Below, piece by piece: positions 1 to 7,637 of a stretch of 35,955 bases of DNA (within the stretch, counting starts at the first letter, position 1; the number at the start of each line of letters is the position of its first letter). A program made the translations under genes and the position numbers. The notes under the pieces were generated by a model. The model worked only from the letters and a program-made list of their open reading frames with translations. It was not told where the DNA came from and searched no databases. The stretch lies in assembly GCA_031262625.1 (NCBI GenBank), contig JAISHJ010000049.1, forward strand, positions 1 to 35,955, given 5' to 3'. This stretch comes from Ruminococcus sp. (GTDB lineage: Bacteria > Bacillota > Clostridia > Oscillospirales > Ruminococcaceae).

Positions 1-555
1 CGCACCGACGTTATCGAAAAGGTTATCAATGTTGTTGTTCCTAAAGAAATGATGATTGATACAAAGATTTTCGTTAACCCGACAGGACGTTTCGTTATCG
101 GCGGACCTCAGGGCGACAGCGGTCTCACCGGGCGTAAAATTATCGTAGATACATACGGCGGTTACGCTCGTCACGGCGGCGGCGCTTTCTCCGGGAAAGA
201 TCCGACGAAGGTTGACAGGAGCGCGGCTTATGCTGCAAGATATGTTGCTAAGAATATCGTTGCAGCAGGCGTTGCAAGCAAGTGTGAAGTTCAGATAGCT
301 TACGCTATCGGCGTAGCGCACCCGGTTTCCGTAATGGTTGATACCTTCGGAACGGGAAAATATGCGGATGAGAAGATTGCGGAAGCTGTTACGAAGATAT
401 TTGATCTTCGTCCGGCGGCAATTATCGAAACACTTGAACTTCGCAAGCCCCAATATCGTCAGCTTGCGGCATACGGGCACATGGGGCGTGAAGACCTCGG
501 TGTTAAGTGGGAGAAAACCGACCGCATTGACGAGATTAAGGCTGCTCTGTCGTGA
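1..555 (+). CDS. metK: S-adenosylmethionine synthetase, C-terminal part (5' end outside window)
   Basis: The enzyme makes S-adenosylmethionine from methionine and ATP in the cytoplasm. The reading frame is open from base 1, so this is the C-terminal 184 residues of a protein usually near 390-400 residues. Visible family signatures are [12 protein letters not shown], the glycine-rich [19 protein letters not shown] loop, and the closing motif around HMGR. The missing N-terminal part holds the first ATP- and metal-binding segments. The stop is TGA at 553-555. No clear terminator lies directly after it, so it may be co-transcribed with the small downstream gene at 628. Identification is secure from these motifs; truncation is due only to the window edge. 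Confidence 0.97.
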   Translation, partial: RTDVIEKVINVVVPKEMMIDTKIFVNPTGRFVIGGPQGDSGLTGRKIIVDTYGGYARHGGGAFSGKDPTKVDRSAAYAARYVAKNIVAAGVASKCEVQIAYAIGVAHPVSVMVDTFGTGKYADEKIAEAVTKIFDLRPAAIIETLELRKPQYRQLAAYGHMGREDLGVKWEKTDRIDEIKAALS

Positions 556-627
556 ATATCGGCAGACTGACATTTTGTAGTTTACGCCGTCGTTTTACAT
601 AAATTGGTATGCAAGGAAGTTTACCCG

Positions 628-915
628 ATGGATTATAACATTCTATACGAAGTGCCGGATGTAATAGATTTTTATGTTCTGGCAATCGGACAAAATTGTT
701 ATGTCTACAAAAACCACTCAATCGTTCATGATATAAATATCGCACGAAAATTCGTTACCATAAGTGCCTCCCACCGTTATGCACGTTCAATCGGTATTAA
801 AGACTACCGTCTTATCGGTGTGAAAAATTACGATGAAGACGGGCGCCGTATACAAAAGCTTGTTTTCATAAAGCCGCGCAGTAAGAAAACGGAGGAAAAT
901 GACACCGTTACATAG
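628..915 (+). CDS. Small hypothetical protein, 95 aa
   Basis: I do not recognise this protein. The frame is open from a TTG at 604, but AAGGAAG at 613-619 lies 8 nt before the ATG at 628, so 628 is the chosen start. The product has a hydrophobic, aromatic-rich N-terminal half containing several Tyr, Phe and Val residues, then a basic and polar tail rich in Lys, Arg and Glu. There is no signal peptide or clear membrane helix. It sits 72 bp after metK and directly before a terminator, so it is probably the last gene of the metK transcript. Sensible spacing, a ribosome binding site and the terminator support a real gene; the function is unknown. Confidence 0.65.
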   Translation: MDYNILYEVPDVIDFYVLAIGQNCYVYKNHSIVHDINIARKFVTISASHRYARSIGIKDYRLIGVKNYDEDGRRIQKLVFIKPRSKKTEENDTVT

Positions 916-941
916 TTAATGCATATAAATTTTGCAGTGAA

Positions 942-979
942 AAGCCTCCTTGGGTAAAAATTCCTAAGGAGGTTTGTTT
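942..979 (+). terminator. Rho-independent terminator after the small gene at 628
   Basis: A 13-bp stem (AAGCCTCCTTGGG with CCTAAGGAGGTTT, including two G-T pairs) encloses an 8-nt loop. It is followed by the T-rich stretch GTTTGTTTATTT. It lies 27 bp beyond the stop at 915 and would end the metK transcript. The T run is interrupted, so efficiency is uncertain. Confidence 0.7.
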
Positions 980-1170
980 ATTTGGAGGTAATAAATGAAA
1001 ATAGTACACAAAAAATAGACTTTTATTGGCTCGATTTTTTCACTATATTACAAAATATTTTAGTTAATATTTAATAAGATATTTGTTAATATATATATAT
1101 TATAATAAAAAAGTACGTTTTCTATATACCTATTTAAATAGATTATATTCATTACAGAACGGAGCTTAAT
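980..1170 (+). promoter_or_regulatory. AT-rich intergenic region with candidate promoter and a 7-codon mini-ORF
   Basis: This is the most AT-rich stretch in the window and lies just upstream of a roughly 13-kb same-strand gene run, so it probably holds that run's promoter. A TATAAT is present at 1101-1106, but no convincing -35 box sits at the right distance, so no single promoter is named. At 995-1018 a start codon with a strong Shine-Dalgarno (GGAGG at 984-988) opens a seven-residue frame, MKIVHKK. It could be a leader peptide, a decayed gene or chance. Confidence 0.4.
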
Positions 1171-1440
1171 ATGAGGGCGGTTATAACCGTAATCGGCAAG
1201 GATAATGTCGGAATTTTAGCGAAGGTAAGCGGTGTTTGCGCAAACCTTAACGCGAACGTTACCGATGTAACCCAGAGCGTGCTTGACGATATGTTCGCAA
1301 TGATTATGCTCGCGGATATTACTAATATGAACACGGATTTTTCCGTGCTTGCAGACACCATGACCGAACTCGGAAAGACTCTCGGGCTCGCTATCCACAC
1401 CATGCATGAAGATATCTTCACTGCCATGCACGGAATATAA
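1171..1440 (+). CDS. ACT domain-containing protein (UPF0237 family)
   Basis: This 89-residue protein is a single ACT domain, a small ligand-binding regulatory fold that usually binds amino acids. It opens with MRAVITVIGKDNVGILAKVS, the typical first strand and ligand loop. A second beta-alpha unit contains FAMIMLADI. Length matches stand-alone UPF0237 proteins (about 90 residues). It is followed after 15 bp by a PFL-family gene, the usual partner of this ACT family, so the two products probably act together. ACGGAG at 1157-1162 precedes the ATG by 8 nt. The ligand and physiological role are not known to me. Confidence 0.93.
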   Translation: MRAVITVIGKDNVGILAKVSGVCANLNANVTDVTQSVLDDMFAMIMLADITNMNTDFSVLADTMTELGKTLGLAIHTMHEDIFTAMHGI

Positions 1441-1455
1441 GGCGGAGGTTTTGTT

Positions 1456-2814
1456 TTGGTAAATACTTCCGATATTTTAGAGACCATCCGTATGATACAG
1501 GACGAAAACCTTGACATACGAACGATTACTATGGGGATTAGTCTCACCGACTGTATCGACTCCGACATAACTAAAGCTAATACGAAAATTTACGATAAAA
1601 TATGCAAAAAAGCGGAGAATCTTGTTTTTGTTGGTAATACTATAGAGAAAGAATACGGAATTCCCATAATTAACAAGCGGCTTTCGATTACGCCTATCTC
1701 GATTATTTCAGCCGCTACTCAAAGCGAATCGCCTGTAGCTTTCGCGAAAACGATGGATAAAGCAGCCGAAACTGTCGGAGTTAACCTTATCGGCGGTTAT
1801 ACGGCGCTGGTACAAAAAGGCTTTTCTGCCGGTGACCGTGAACTTATCGAGTCTATTCCCGAAGCTTTATCCGAAACCTCCCGCGTATGCTCCTCCGTAA
1901 ATATCGGAAGTACAAAAACCGGGATTAACCTTGATGCCTGCGCTTTGATGGGTAGGATTGTTAAGGAAACAGCAGAGCGGACGGTGAATAATAAGTGTTT
2001 CGGTGCGGCAAAGCTTGTGGTATTTTGTAACGCCGTTGACGACAACCCCTTTATGGCAGGAGCATTCCACGGTGTGGGAGAGCCTGACTGTATTATAAAT
2101 GTCGGTGTTTCGGGACCGGGTGTCGTACGCTCCGCGCTGTCAAAATATAAAGGCGCGGATATTACAGAAATAGCCGATGTAATAAAGAAAACTTCTTATA
2201 AAATTACCCGCGTGGGACAGCTTGTGGGTACAGTCGCGGCAGAGCGGTTAGGCGTACCCTTCGGTATAGTTGACCTATCTCTTGCTCCGACTCCTGCAAT
2301 TGGCGACTCTGTCGCTCATATACTCGAAGAAATCGGGCTTGAAAAATGCGGCTGCCCGGGAACTACGGCGGCACTTGCGCTCCTTAACGATGCTGTTAAA
2401 AAGGGCGGAGTAATGGCTTGCTCGAAAATCGGCGGACTTTCCGGAGCATTTATACCTGTTTCGGAGGATGCCGGAATGATAGACGCCGCAGTCTGCGGTT
2501 CATTAACACTTGAAAAGCTTGAAGCTATGACGGCGGTATGTTCCGTCGGCATAGATATGGTAATAATCCCCGGAGATACTTCTCACGAGACGATTGCTGC
2601 CATAATTGCCGACGAAGCGGCAATAGGTATGGTTAACAACAAGACAACTGCTGTGAGAATTATTCCTGCAATCGGCATGAAGCCCGGCGAGGAGCTTGAC
2701 TGGGGAGGACTTTTCGGAAAAGGTCCGGTAATGCCGGTAAATACCTATTCTCCCGCAAAATTTATAAGCCGCGGCGGACTTATTCCGGCACCGCTTCACA
2801 GCTTGAAGAATTAA
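1456..2814 (+). CDS. PFL family protein (UPF0210 / DUF711)
   Basis: A 452-residue cytoplasmic protein of the PFL family, named for distant structural resemblance to pyruvate formate-lyase; no enzymatic activity is established as far as I know. The start is TTG at 1456, chosen because GGAGG at 1444-1448 sits 7 nt upstream and the N-terminal [20 protein letters not shown] is typical. Family features include TMGISLTDC near residue 30, the glycine-rich [10 protein letters not shown] near residue 210, and the C-terminal [15 protein letters not shown]. It is paired with the ACT protein just upstream and lies 28 bp before the first ATPase subunit gene, so it may share that transcript. Confidence 0.95.
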   Translation: MVNTSDILETIRMIQDENLDIRTITMGISLTDCIDSDITKANTKIYDKICKKAENLVFVGNTIEKEYGIPIINKRLSITPISIISAATQSESPVAFAKTMDKAAETVGVNLIGGYTALVQKGFSAGDRELIESIPEALSETSRVCSSVNIGSTKTGINLDACALMGRIVKETAERTVNNKCFGAAKLVVFCNAVDDNPFMAGAFHGVGEPDCIINVGVSGPGVVRSALSKYKGADITEIADVIKKTSYKITRVGQLVGTVAAERLGVPFGIVDLSLAPTPAIGDSVAHILEEIGLEKCGCPGTTAALALLNDAVKKGGVMACSKIGGLSGAFIPVSEDAGMIDAAVCGSLTLEKLEAMTAVCSVGIDMVIIPGDTSHETIAAIIADEAAIGMVNNKTTAVRIIPAIGMKPGEELDWGGLFGKGPVMPVNTYSPAKFISRGGLIPAPLHSLKN

Positions 2815-2842
2815 AAATATAATAGTTAGGGGTGATAATCGG

Positions 2843-3157
2843 ATGGAAGAAAACATAATCTCGGATATCATTGAAATAGACGAGCAGGCAAAAGACAAGA
2901 TGGCGGATGCCGATAAAAAGCGTATTCAGATTATCGCAAGCGCGAAATCCGAACGCGATGAAATAATATCCGACAAACTCAAAAAAACACATGAAAAGCT
3001 TGCTGCAATCGAAAAATCCGAAAACGATAAGGCTGCCGATAAAAATACAGTAATCGAAGAGAATAAACAAACGGAAATCAGCCGTATAGACAACATATTT
3101 GCTGAAAAAAGCAACGGTTGGGTTGAAGAAATAGTTAAGGCGATAATAAACAGCTAA
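2843..3157 (+). CDS. V-type ATPase peripheral-stalk subunit (H/G-like)
   Basis: This 104-residue, highly charged protein is rich in Lys, Glu, Asp and Ala with heptad-like spacing and almost no Gly or Pro until the C-terminus. It is predicted to be one long coiled coil (about residues 5-85). Such short coiled-coil proteins at the head of V/A-ATPase operons pair with subunit E to form the peripheral stalk (NtpF in Enterococcus hirae, AhaH in archaea). GGGGTG at 2829-2834 serves as ribosome binding site for the ATG at 2843. Sequence conservation in this family is low, so the call rests on length, composition and first position in the operon. Confidence 0.8.
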   Translation: MEENIISDIIEIDEQAKDKMADADKKRIQIIASAKSERDEIISDKLKKTHEKLAAIEKSENDKAADKNTVIEENKQTEISRIDNIFAEKSNGWVEEIVKAIINS

Positions 3158-3191
3158 GCAACGAAAATTATCGGAAGAGGGAGGGTATGTT

Positions 3192-4229
3192 TTGAGGATA
3201 GATGACCATAACGCGACGGTTGCCAAGCTTCGTGCTATGTACGGAAAACGCCTGAAAATTGCGGATTATAACGAACTTGCCGCCCAGCGCCGTATTTCTG
3301 ACATTGCCGAGATGCTCCGCAATAAGCAAAATTACTCCGACACCCTCTCCGGCATCAACTCAAACACTATTCACCGCGGGATGCTTGAAGATCTGCTCCG
3401 CAGAAGCGTTTACGACAACTACAGCAAGATAACCGGTTTTGAACATATAGCAGGCGAAATGTTCTTCGATTATCGTCAGGTTCAGGCGGAAGTGCGCGAG
3501 ATATTAAACGCTATTCATTATATTAACGCGAAATCGGAACAGCATATCGAAAAGATGCCGATGTATCTTGATAAGCTGACACGGTTTTCGCAGATTGAAA
3601 TGGCGAAAGCCCGCACAAAGGATGACCTTTTGAAGGTTATTGCGAAGACGCCTTACCACGAAATAATCGAAAAAATTCCGCTGCGGAAAAGCGGAAAAAT
3701 GGATTATAATCCTATAGAAAAGGCTCTCCGAAGCTATCAATACGAACATATTTTAAGTAACGATTATTTTCAGACGGAGGAGTCCCGTCCGCTTTATAAT
3801 CTTATTACGATAGATATTGAGCTTATCAATATAATTAATGCATATCGCATGACTGAATATTTTGAGTACACTCCCGAAAAGATACGCGATAATATGCTTC
3901 CTTTCCCCGGGAAACTCAACTATGCTATACGCAACGACCTCTTGAATGCTCCCGACGGAAAAGAATTTATCGCGCGTTTTTCCCACAGCTATTATGGGCG
4001 GGTCATGACTGCAAGAGGAATTGAAATTAACGGCGACCTTGAAATTGAAGCGCAGAAACTCCGTTACCAATACGCCAGACACGCTCTCCACACTTCAACT
4101 TCACCGATGCTTTCGGTATACGCTTATATGTTTCTTTTTGAAACGGAAGTTAATAATATCACGACAATTATTGAGGGCATAAGGTATGGTTTAGCGGAAA
4201 AAGAACTCTTTGAAATGATAGTAATTTAA
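3192..4229 (+). CDS. ntpC: V-type ATPase subunit C (AC39 / subunit d type)
   Basis: Subunit C forms the socket joining the central stalk to the membrane K ring. The product is 345 residues, normal for bacterial subunit C, mostly alpha-helical with no membrane segment. Family marks include an N-terminal RAMYGKRL segment, repeated three-domain helical architecture, and the C-terminal EVNNITTIIEGIRYGL, which matches the usual E-x-x-N-x-x-x-I-x-x-G-x-R/K-x-G ending. The start is TTG at 3192 after a strong GAAGAGGGAGGG stretch (3174-3185); an ATG at 3187 would stop at once. The gene lies before ntpI here, whereas the common order places it between E and F. Confidence 0.93.
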   Translation: MRIDDHNATVAKLRAMYGKRLKIADYNELAAQRRISDIAEMLRNKQNYSDTLSGINSNTIHRGMLEDLLRRSVYDNYSKITGFEHIAGEMFFDYRQVQAEVREILNAIHYINAKSEQHIEKMPMYLDKLTRFSQIEMAKARTKDDLLKVIAKTPYHEIIEKIPLRKSGKMDYNPIEKALRSYQYEHILSNDYFQTEESRPLYNLITIDIELINIINAYRMTEYFEYTPEKIRDNMLPFPGKLNYAIRNDLLNAPDGKEFIARFSHSYYGRVMTARGIEINGDLEIEAQKLRYQYARHALHTSTSPMLSVYAYMFLFETEVNNITTIIEGIRYGLAEKELFEMIVI

Positions 4230-4247
4230 TAAAAAAGGGGGGACATC

Positions 4248-6200
4248 ATGGCATCAATAGAAAGAATGACTCTTGTTAATATCGCCGGAATGACGAAAGA
4301 CCTTGACATGACACTTATGAAGCTTTCGGAATGCGGCTGCTTTCATATTGAATCGGCAACAGGGCTTGCGGATAAAAAGCGCGGCTTTAATGTTGATAAG
4401 GAGATAAACCCCTATATCGCGCCGCTTAAGACGCTTCAGGAAATCTCCGCAAGGTATGGCGTTAACTACGAGTTTGTTGATTATTCCGATGTTGACGGAA
4501 AAAGCGTTGACGCGATAAATCACTACCTTAAAGACACTCTTGAAAAGCTTGAAAAATTCGCGGAGAAGAAAAAAGATCTTAACGAATCTCTTTCCGTACA
4601 TGAACAGGCGCTTTTCCAGATAGAGCATCTTTCGGGCATGAGCGTTGATTTCCAGAGACTTTTCCACTGTGAACACATAAAGGTTCGTTTCGGGCGAATT
4701 CCTGTTGACAGCTACGCGAAACTGCCGTACTATAACGAGAAGGTTTTCTATTTCACCTACTTCTCGAAGGAAAAAGAGTTCTATTGGGGTGTATATTTTG
4801 TCCCGGTAAACTATTCGGCGGAAGTTGATGAAATTTTCGACAGTTTATATTTCGAGCGTATGCATATCCCTGATTTTGTCGAGGGGAAGGGCGTTGATGC
4901 ACTCGATGCGATGAACAAAGCAATTTCGGACGACAAAGCCGGGATTGAAGACTGCGAAGATAATATTGCGGAGATTTTAGCGACAGAAAGGAACAGTCTT
5001 AACAAAATTTATTCGCGTATACTCACTCAGCATGACCAGTTTGAATTGCGGAGCAAAGCCGCAATTGTTAACGCAAAATTCTACATTGTCGGATTCATTC
5101 CTTCCTCCTTTAACGATGAATTCCAGCGAATCTTTGAGCCGATAACAAGCGTTTCGATAGTCATGCAGCCTGCGGAGGAAAACGGAAAACTAAAGCCGCC
5201 GATTAAGCTTAATAACAACAAATTCTCCGAACCGTTCGGTATGTTTGTCGAGATGTACGGACTGCCGTCGTATAACGGCTTCAACCCGACTAATCTTGTC
5301 GCGATTACCTACACGCTTCTTTTCGGAATGATGTTCGGTGATATGGGGCACGGCTTCTGTGTGGCACTCCTCGGGTTCATTCTCTGGCACAGAAAAAAGA
5401 TGGCGCTCGGCAGGATTATGGAGCGTATCGGCTGTTCAAGTATGATTTTCGGATTTTTATTCGGAAGCATATTCGGATTTGAAGACCTTCCCGTATTTAA
5501 CCACATATTTACTGCGATCGGTCTCGGCGGTATACTGCCGTTCCACACCGCAAATACCGCAAATGCACTGCCGATAATCATCGGCGCGATCGCCCTCGGT
5601 ATTATAATAATGATTATATCAATCGTTATCAATATCGTCACCGGCGTTAGGGCGAAGGAATACGAAGAAGCACTCTTTGCAAACAACGGCATCGCGGGAC
5701 TCATATTCTTTGTAGGAATACTCGTTATGATGCTTTCGATGGTGTTAAAATGGGGTATCGTTACGCCGCTTTATGTTGTTCTTGTGGTAGTGCTGCCGCT
5801 ACTTGTTATGTTCATGCGCGACCCGCTGAGTAAGTGGGTAAGGCGTGAACCATATAAATTCGGAAGTATGGGTGAATTTATTGCGACAAACTTCTTTGAA
5901 CTGTTTGAATTCTTGCTCGGATACGCTTCAAATGCACTTTCCTTTGTAAGAATCGGCGGATTCGTCCTCTCCCACGCGATAATGATGTCTGTTGTAATGC
6001 TCCTTGCCGGAGTAGAAAGCGGACACCCTAACATCTTCATAATTATCTTCGGTAACCTCTTTGTTATGGGGCTTGAAGGATTTATAGTAGCAATTCAGGT
6101 TTTAAGACTTGAGTTTTACGAAATCTTCTCACGCTTTTATAAAGGAAACGGTAAGGCATTTACCCCGGTTAAACTCCAAACCCACGTTATTGAAAAGTAA
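4248..6200 (+). CDS. ntpI: V-type ATPase subunit I (membrane a subunit)
   Basis: Subunit I is the static membrane subunit with the ion half-channels. The 650-residue protein has a soluble N-terminal half (about 1-345) with coiled-coil segments that bind the peripheral stalks, then a membrane half with about seven or eight helices. The essential arginine of the ion path is visible at residue 568 in SNALSFVRIGGF. FGMMFGDMGHG near residue 363 is another conserved family motif. The ATG at 4248 follows AAAAAGGGGGG (4231-4241) at 6 nt. The next gene encodes the rotor ring subunit, which faces this protein in the membrane. Confidence 0.96.
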   Translation: MASIERMTLVNIAGMTKDLDMTLMKLSECGCFHIESATGLADKKRGFNVDKEINPYIAPLKTLQEISARYGVNYEFVDYSDVDGKSVDAINHYLKDTLEKLEKFAEKKKDLNESLSVHEQALFQIEHLSGMSVDFQRLFHCEHIKVRFGRIPVDSYAKLPYYNEKVFYFTYFSKEKEFYWGVYFVPVNYSAEVDEIFDSLYFERMHIPDFVEGKGVDALDAMNKAISDDKAGIEDCEDNIAEILATERNSLNKIYSRILTQHDQFELRSKAAIVNAKFYIVGFIPSSFNDEFQRIFEPITSVSIVMQPAEENGKLKPPIKLNNNKFSEPFGMFVEMYGLPSYNGFNPTNLVAITYTLLFGMMFGDMGHGFCVALLGFILWHRKKMALGRIMERIGCSSMIFGFLFGSIFGFEDLPVFNHIFTAIGLGGILPFHTANTANALPIIIGAIALGIIIMIISIVINIVTGVRAKEYEEALFANNGIAGLIFFVGILVMMLSMVLKWGIVTPLYVVLVVVLPLLVMFMRDPLSKWVRREPYKFGSMGEFIATNFFELFEFLLGYASNALSFVRIGGFVLSHAIMMSVVMLLAGVESGHPNIFIIIFGNLFVMGLEGFIVAIQVLRLEFYEIFSRFYKGNGKAFTPVKLQTHVIEK

Positions 6201-6233
6201 AATTCCATCATATTTAAGTGAGGTAATAAAAAC

Positions 6234-6680
6234 ATGAGCATAGCATTAATTTTCATACTCCCGTTAATAGTTACGGCACTCCTTTTCGTTCCCTTTATGG
6301 TAAAATCAAAGAAAGGTCTTAACGTTAAGAAGGCTATCGTCGCTAACCTCTGCGCATTCTTTGCGGTGCTTTCCCTCTGTATAGCTGTTCCTATGGGCGT
6401 TTCGGCGGCAGATGAAGAAACAGCTTCTGCGACAAGCACTTCGGAAGCGGCTGACTCCGGGCTTTCAGATAAGGCGTTTGCTTATATCGGCGCGGCACTT
6501 GCGGTAGGACTTGGTTCTCTCGGATGCGGTATCGCGGTTGGTAAGGCTGCTCCTGCGGCAATCGGCGCGGTTTCGGAAGATCCTTCTTCCTTCTCAAAAT
6601 CTCTCATATTCGTAGCTCTCGGCGAAGGTGTTGCTATCTATGGTCTCCTTATCGCCTTCCTTCTCATATTCCAATCATAA
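6234..6680 (+). CDS. ntpK: V-type ATPase rotor ring subunit K with N-terminal two-helix extension
   Basis: Subunit K forms the rotating membrane ring. The 148-residue product has one canonical helical hairpin (about 82-146): the first helix carries GAALAVGLGSLGCG and the second carries the ion-binding Glu131 in ALGEGVAIYG. Before it lie two other hydrophobic helices (2-22 and 34-55) and a Ser/Thr/Ala/Glu-rich linker (58-76). These extra helices lack acidic ion-binding residues. The glutamine that helps bind sodium in Na-type rings is not seen in the first core helix, which suggests proton coupling; that is inference. The extension could be removed, or could remain as extra ring helices. AGTGAGG at 6219-6225 precedes the ATG. 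Confidence 0.94.
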   Translation: MSIALIFILPLIVTALLFVPFMVKSKKGLNVKKAIVANLCAFFAVLSLCIAVPMGVSAADEETASATSTSEAADSGLSDKAFAYIGAALAVGLGSLGCGIAVGKAAPAAIGAVSEDPSSFSKSLIFVALGEGVAIYGLLIAFLLIFQS

Positions 6681-6692
6681 CGGAAGATAACT

Positions 6693-7001
6693 ATGTATTT
6701 TTTTCTGATTTCCGATAATGTAGATACACAAGTCGGTATGAGACTTGCAGGGGTTGACGGAATAGTAGTCCACGAAAAGAAGGAATTCAAGGAAGCCTTA
6801 CTTAACGCAATGGAAGTTAAGGAAACGGCAGTAATACTCATAACAAGCAGACTTTTTAACCTTGCCCCCGATTTCGTGTTTGACTTAAAACTAAACCGCC
6901 GCAGTCCTTTAATCGTGGAGATTCCCGACCGTCACGCGTCGGTTAATGTCACCGATAATATCGCGAAATATATCGAGTCGGCAATCGGCTTGAAGCTTTA
7001 A
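6693..7001 (+). CDS. ntpG: V-type ATPase subunit F (central stalk)
   Basis: Subunit F binds subunit D in the central rotor stalk and modulates ATP hydrolysis. The 102-residue protein shows the CheY-like alternating strand and helix pattern of the family. It opens with MYFFLISDNVDTQVGMRLAG, has a middle hydrophobic strand AVILITSRL, and has the short conserved PLIVEIPD near residues 71-78. The ATG at 6693 follows CGGAAG (6681-6686), 12 bp after the subunit K stop. The gene symbol follows Enterococcus hirae usage, where NtpG is subunit F; other schemes call it atpF or ntpF. Confidence 0.92.
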   Translation: MYFFLISDNVDTQVGMRLAGVDGIVVHEKKEFKEALLNAMEVKETAVILITSRLFNLAPDFVFDLKLNRRSPLIVEIPDRHASVNVTDNIAKYIESAIGLKL

Positions 7002-7027
7002 GTTTTATACATTGAGGTGTTTTATTC

Positions 7028-7609
7028 ATGGCAGATGATGCTAAGTTATCGCGGTTTATAGATGCGGTAAACGAAGACATAGATTCAAAAGTCGCGGTAA
7101 TAATAAGCGGCGCGGAGAATGAGCGGGACGGTATACTGTCCGATGCTAAATCTCAAGCCGATGAACAGGCGGCAAAGCTTTATGACACAAATATGAAACG
7201 CATTACACAGAAGATTACAAGGCAGGTATCGCAGAACGAATTTACTGCGAAAAAAGAGATTCTAAAGCACCGCGAGGAACTTACAGAAAAGCTTTTTAAT
7301 GAAGTTACCGATAAGCTTTTAGAACTTCATAACTCCGCCGGCTATGTGGATATACTTTCAAAACGGCTTGCGATGCTTAACGTTGACAGCGGTTCTGAAA
7401 TTTCTGTTTCGCCGGATGATATGAAGTATGCAGATACGCTTAAAAAGTCACTCAAAACAGACAACGTAACCTTTACACCCGACAGCGCAATTCGTTACGG
7501 CGGATTTTCGATTTACAATAAACATAACGGAACAATAATAGATAAAACCTTTGACGGCGCGATTGACGAACAGCGCGTCCTGTTTACCAACCGTAACATC
7601 TTCGCATAA
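7028..7609 (+). CDS. ntpE: V-type ATPase subunit E (peripheral stalk)
   Basis: Subunit E forms the peripheral stalk with the H/G-like subunit and anchors it to the A3B3 head. The 193-residue product has a charged coiled-coil N-terminal half (about 10-105, ending at KKEILKHREELTEKLFNEV) and a compact C-terminal domain. The latter contains RYGGFSIYNKHNGTIIDKTF, close to the usual G-G-x-x-x-x-x-x-G-x-x-x-x-x-N/K-S/T-F pattern. GAGGTG at 7013-7018 precedes the ATG by 9 nt. It lies after subunit F here, while many clostridial operons have E directly after K. Confidence 0.92.
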   Translation: MADDAKLSRFIDAVNEDIDSKVAVIISGAENERDGILSDAKSQADEQAAKLYDTNMKRITQKITRQVSQNEFTAKKEILKHREELTEKLFNEVTDKLLELHNSAGYVDILSKRLAMLNVDSGSEISVSPDDMKYADTLKKSLKTDNVTFTPDSAIRYGGFSIYNKHNGTIIDKTFDGAIDEQRVLFTNRNIFA

Positions 7610-7637
7610 AAATAGGTAAAACAGAGGGAGAAATACA

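Noticed and set aside
1152-1568. 138-codon minus-strand frame over the ACT gene
   Set aside because: Overlaps two well-identified genes and shows no recognisable motifs.
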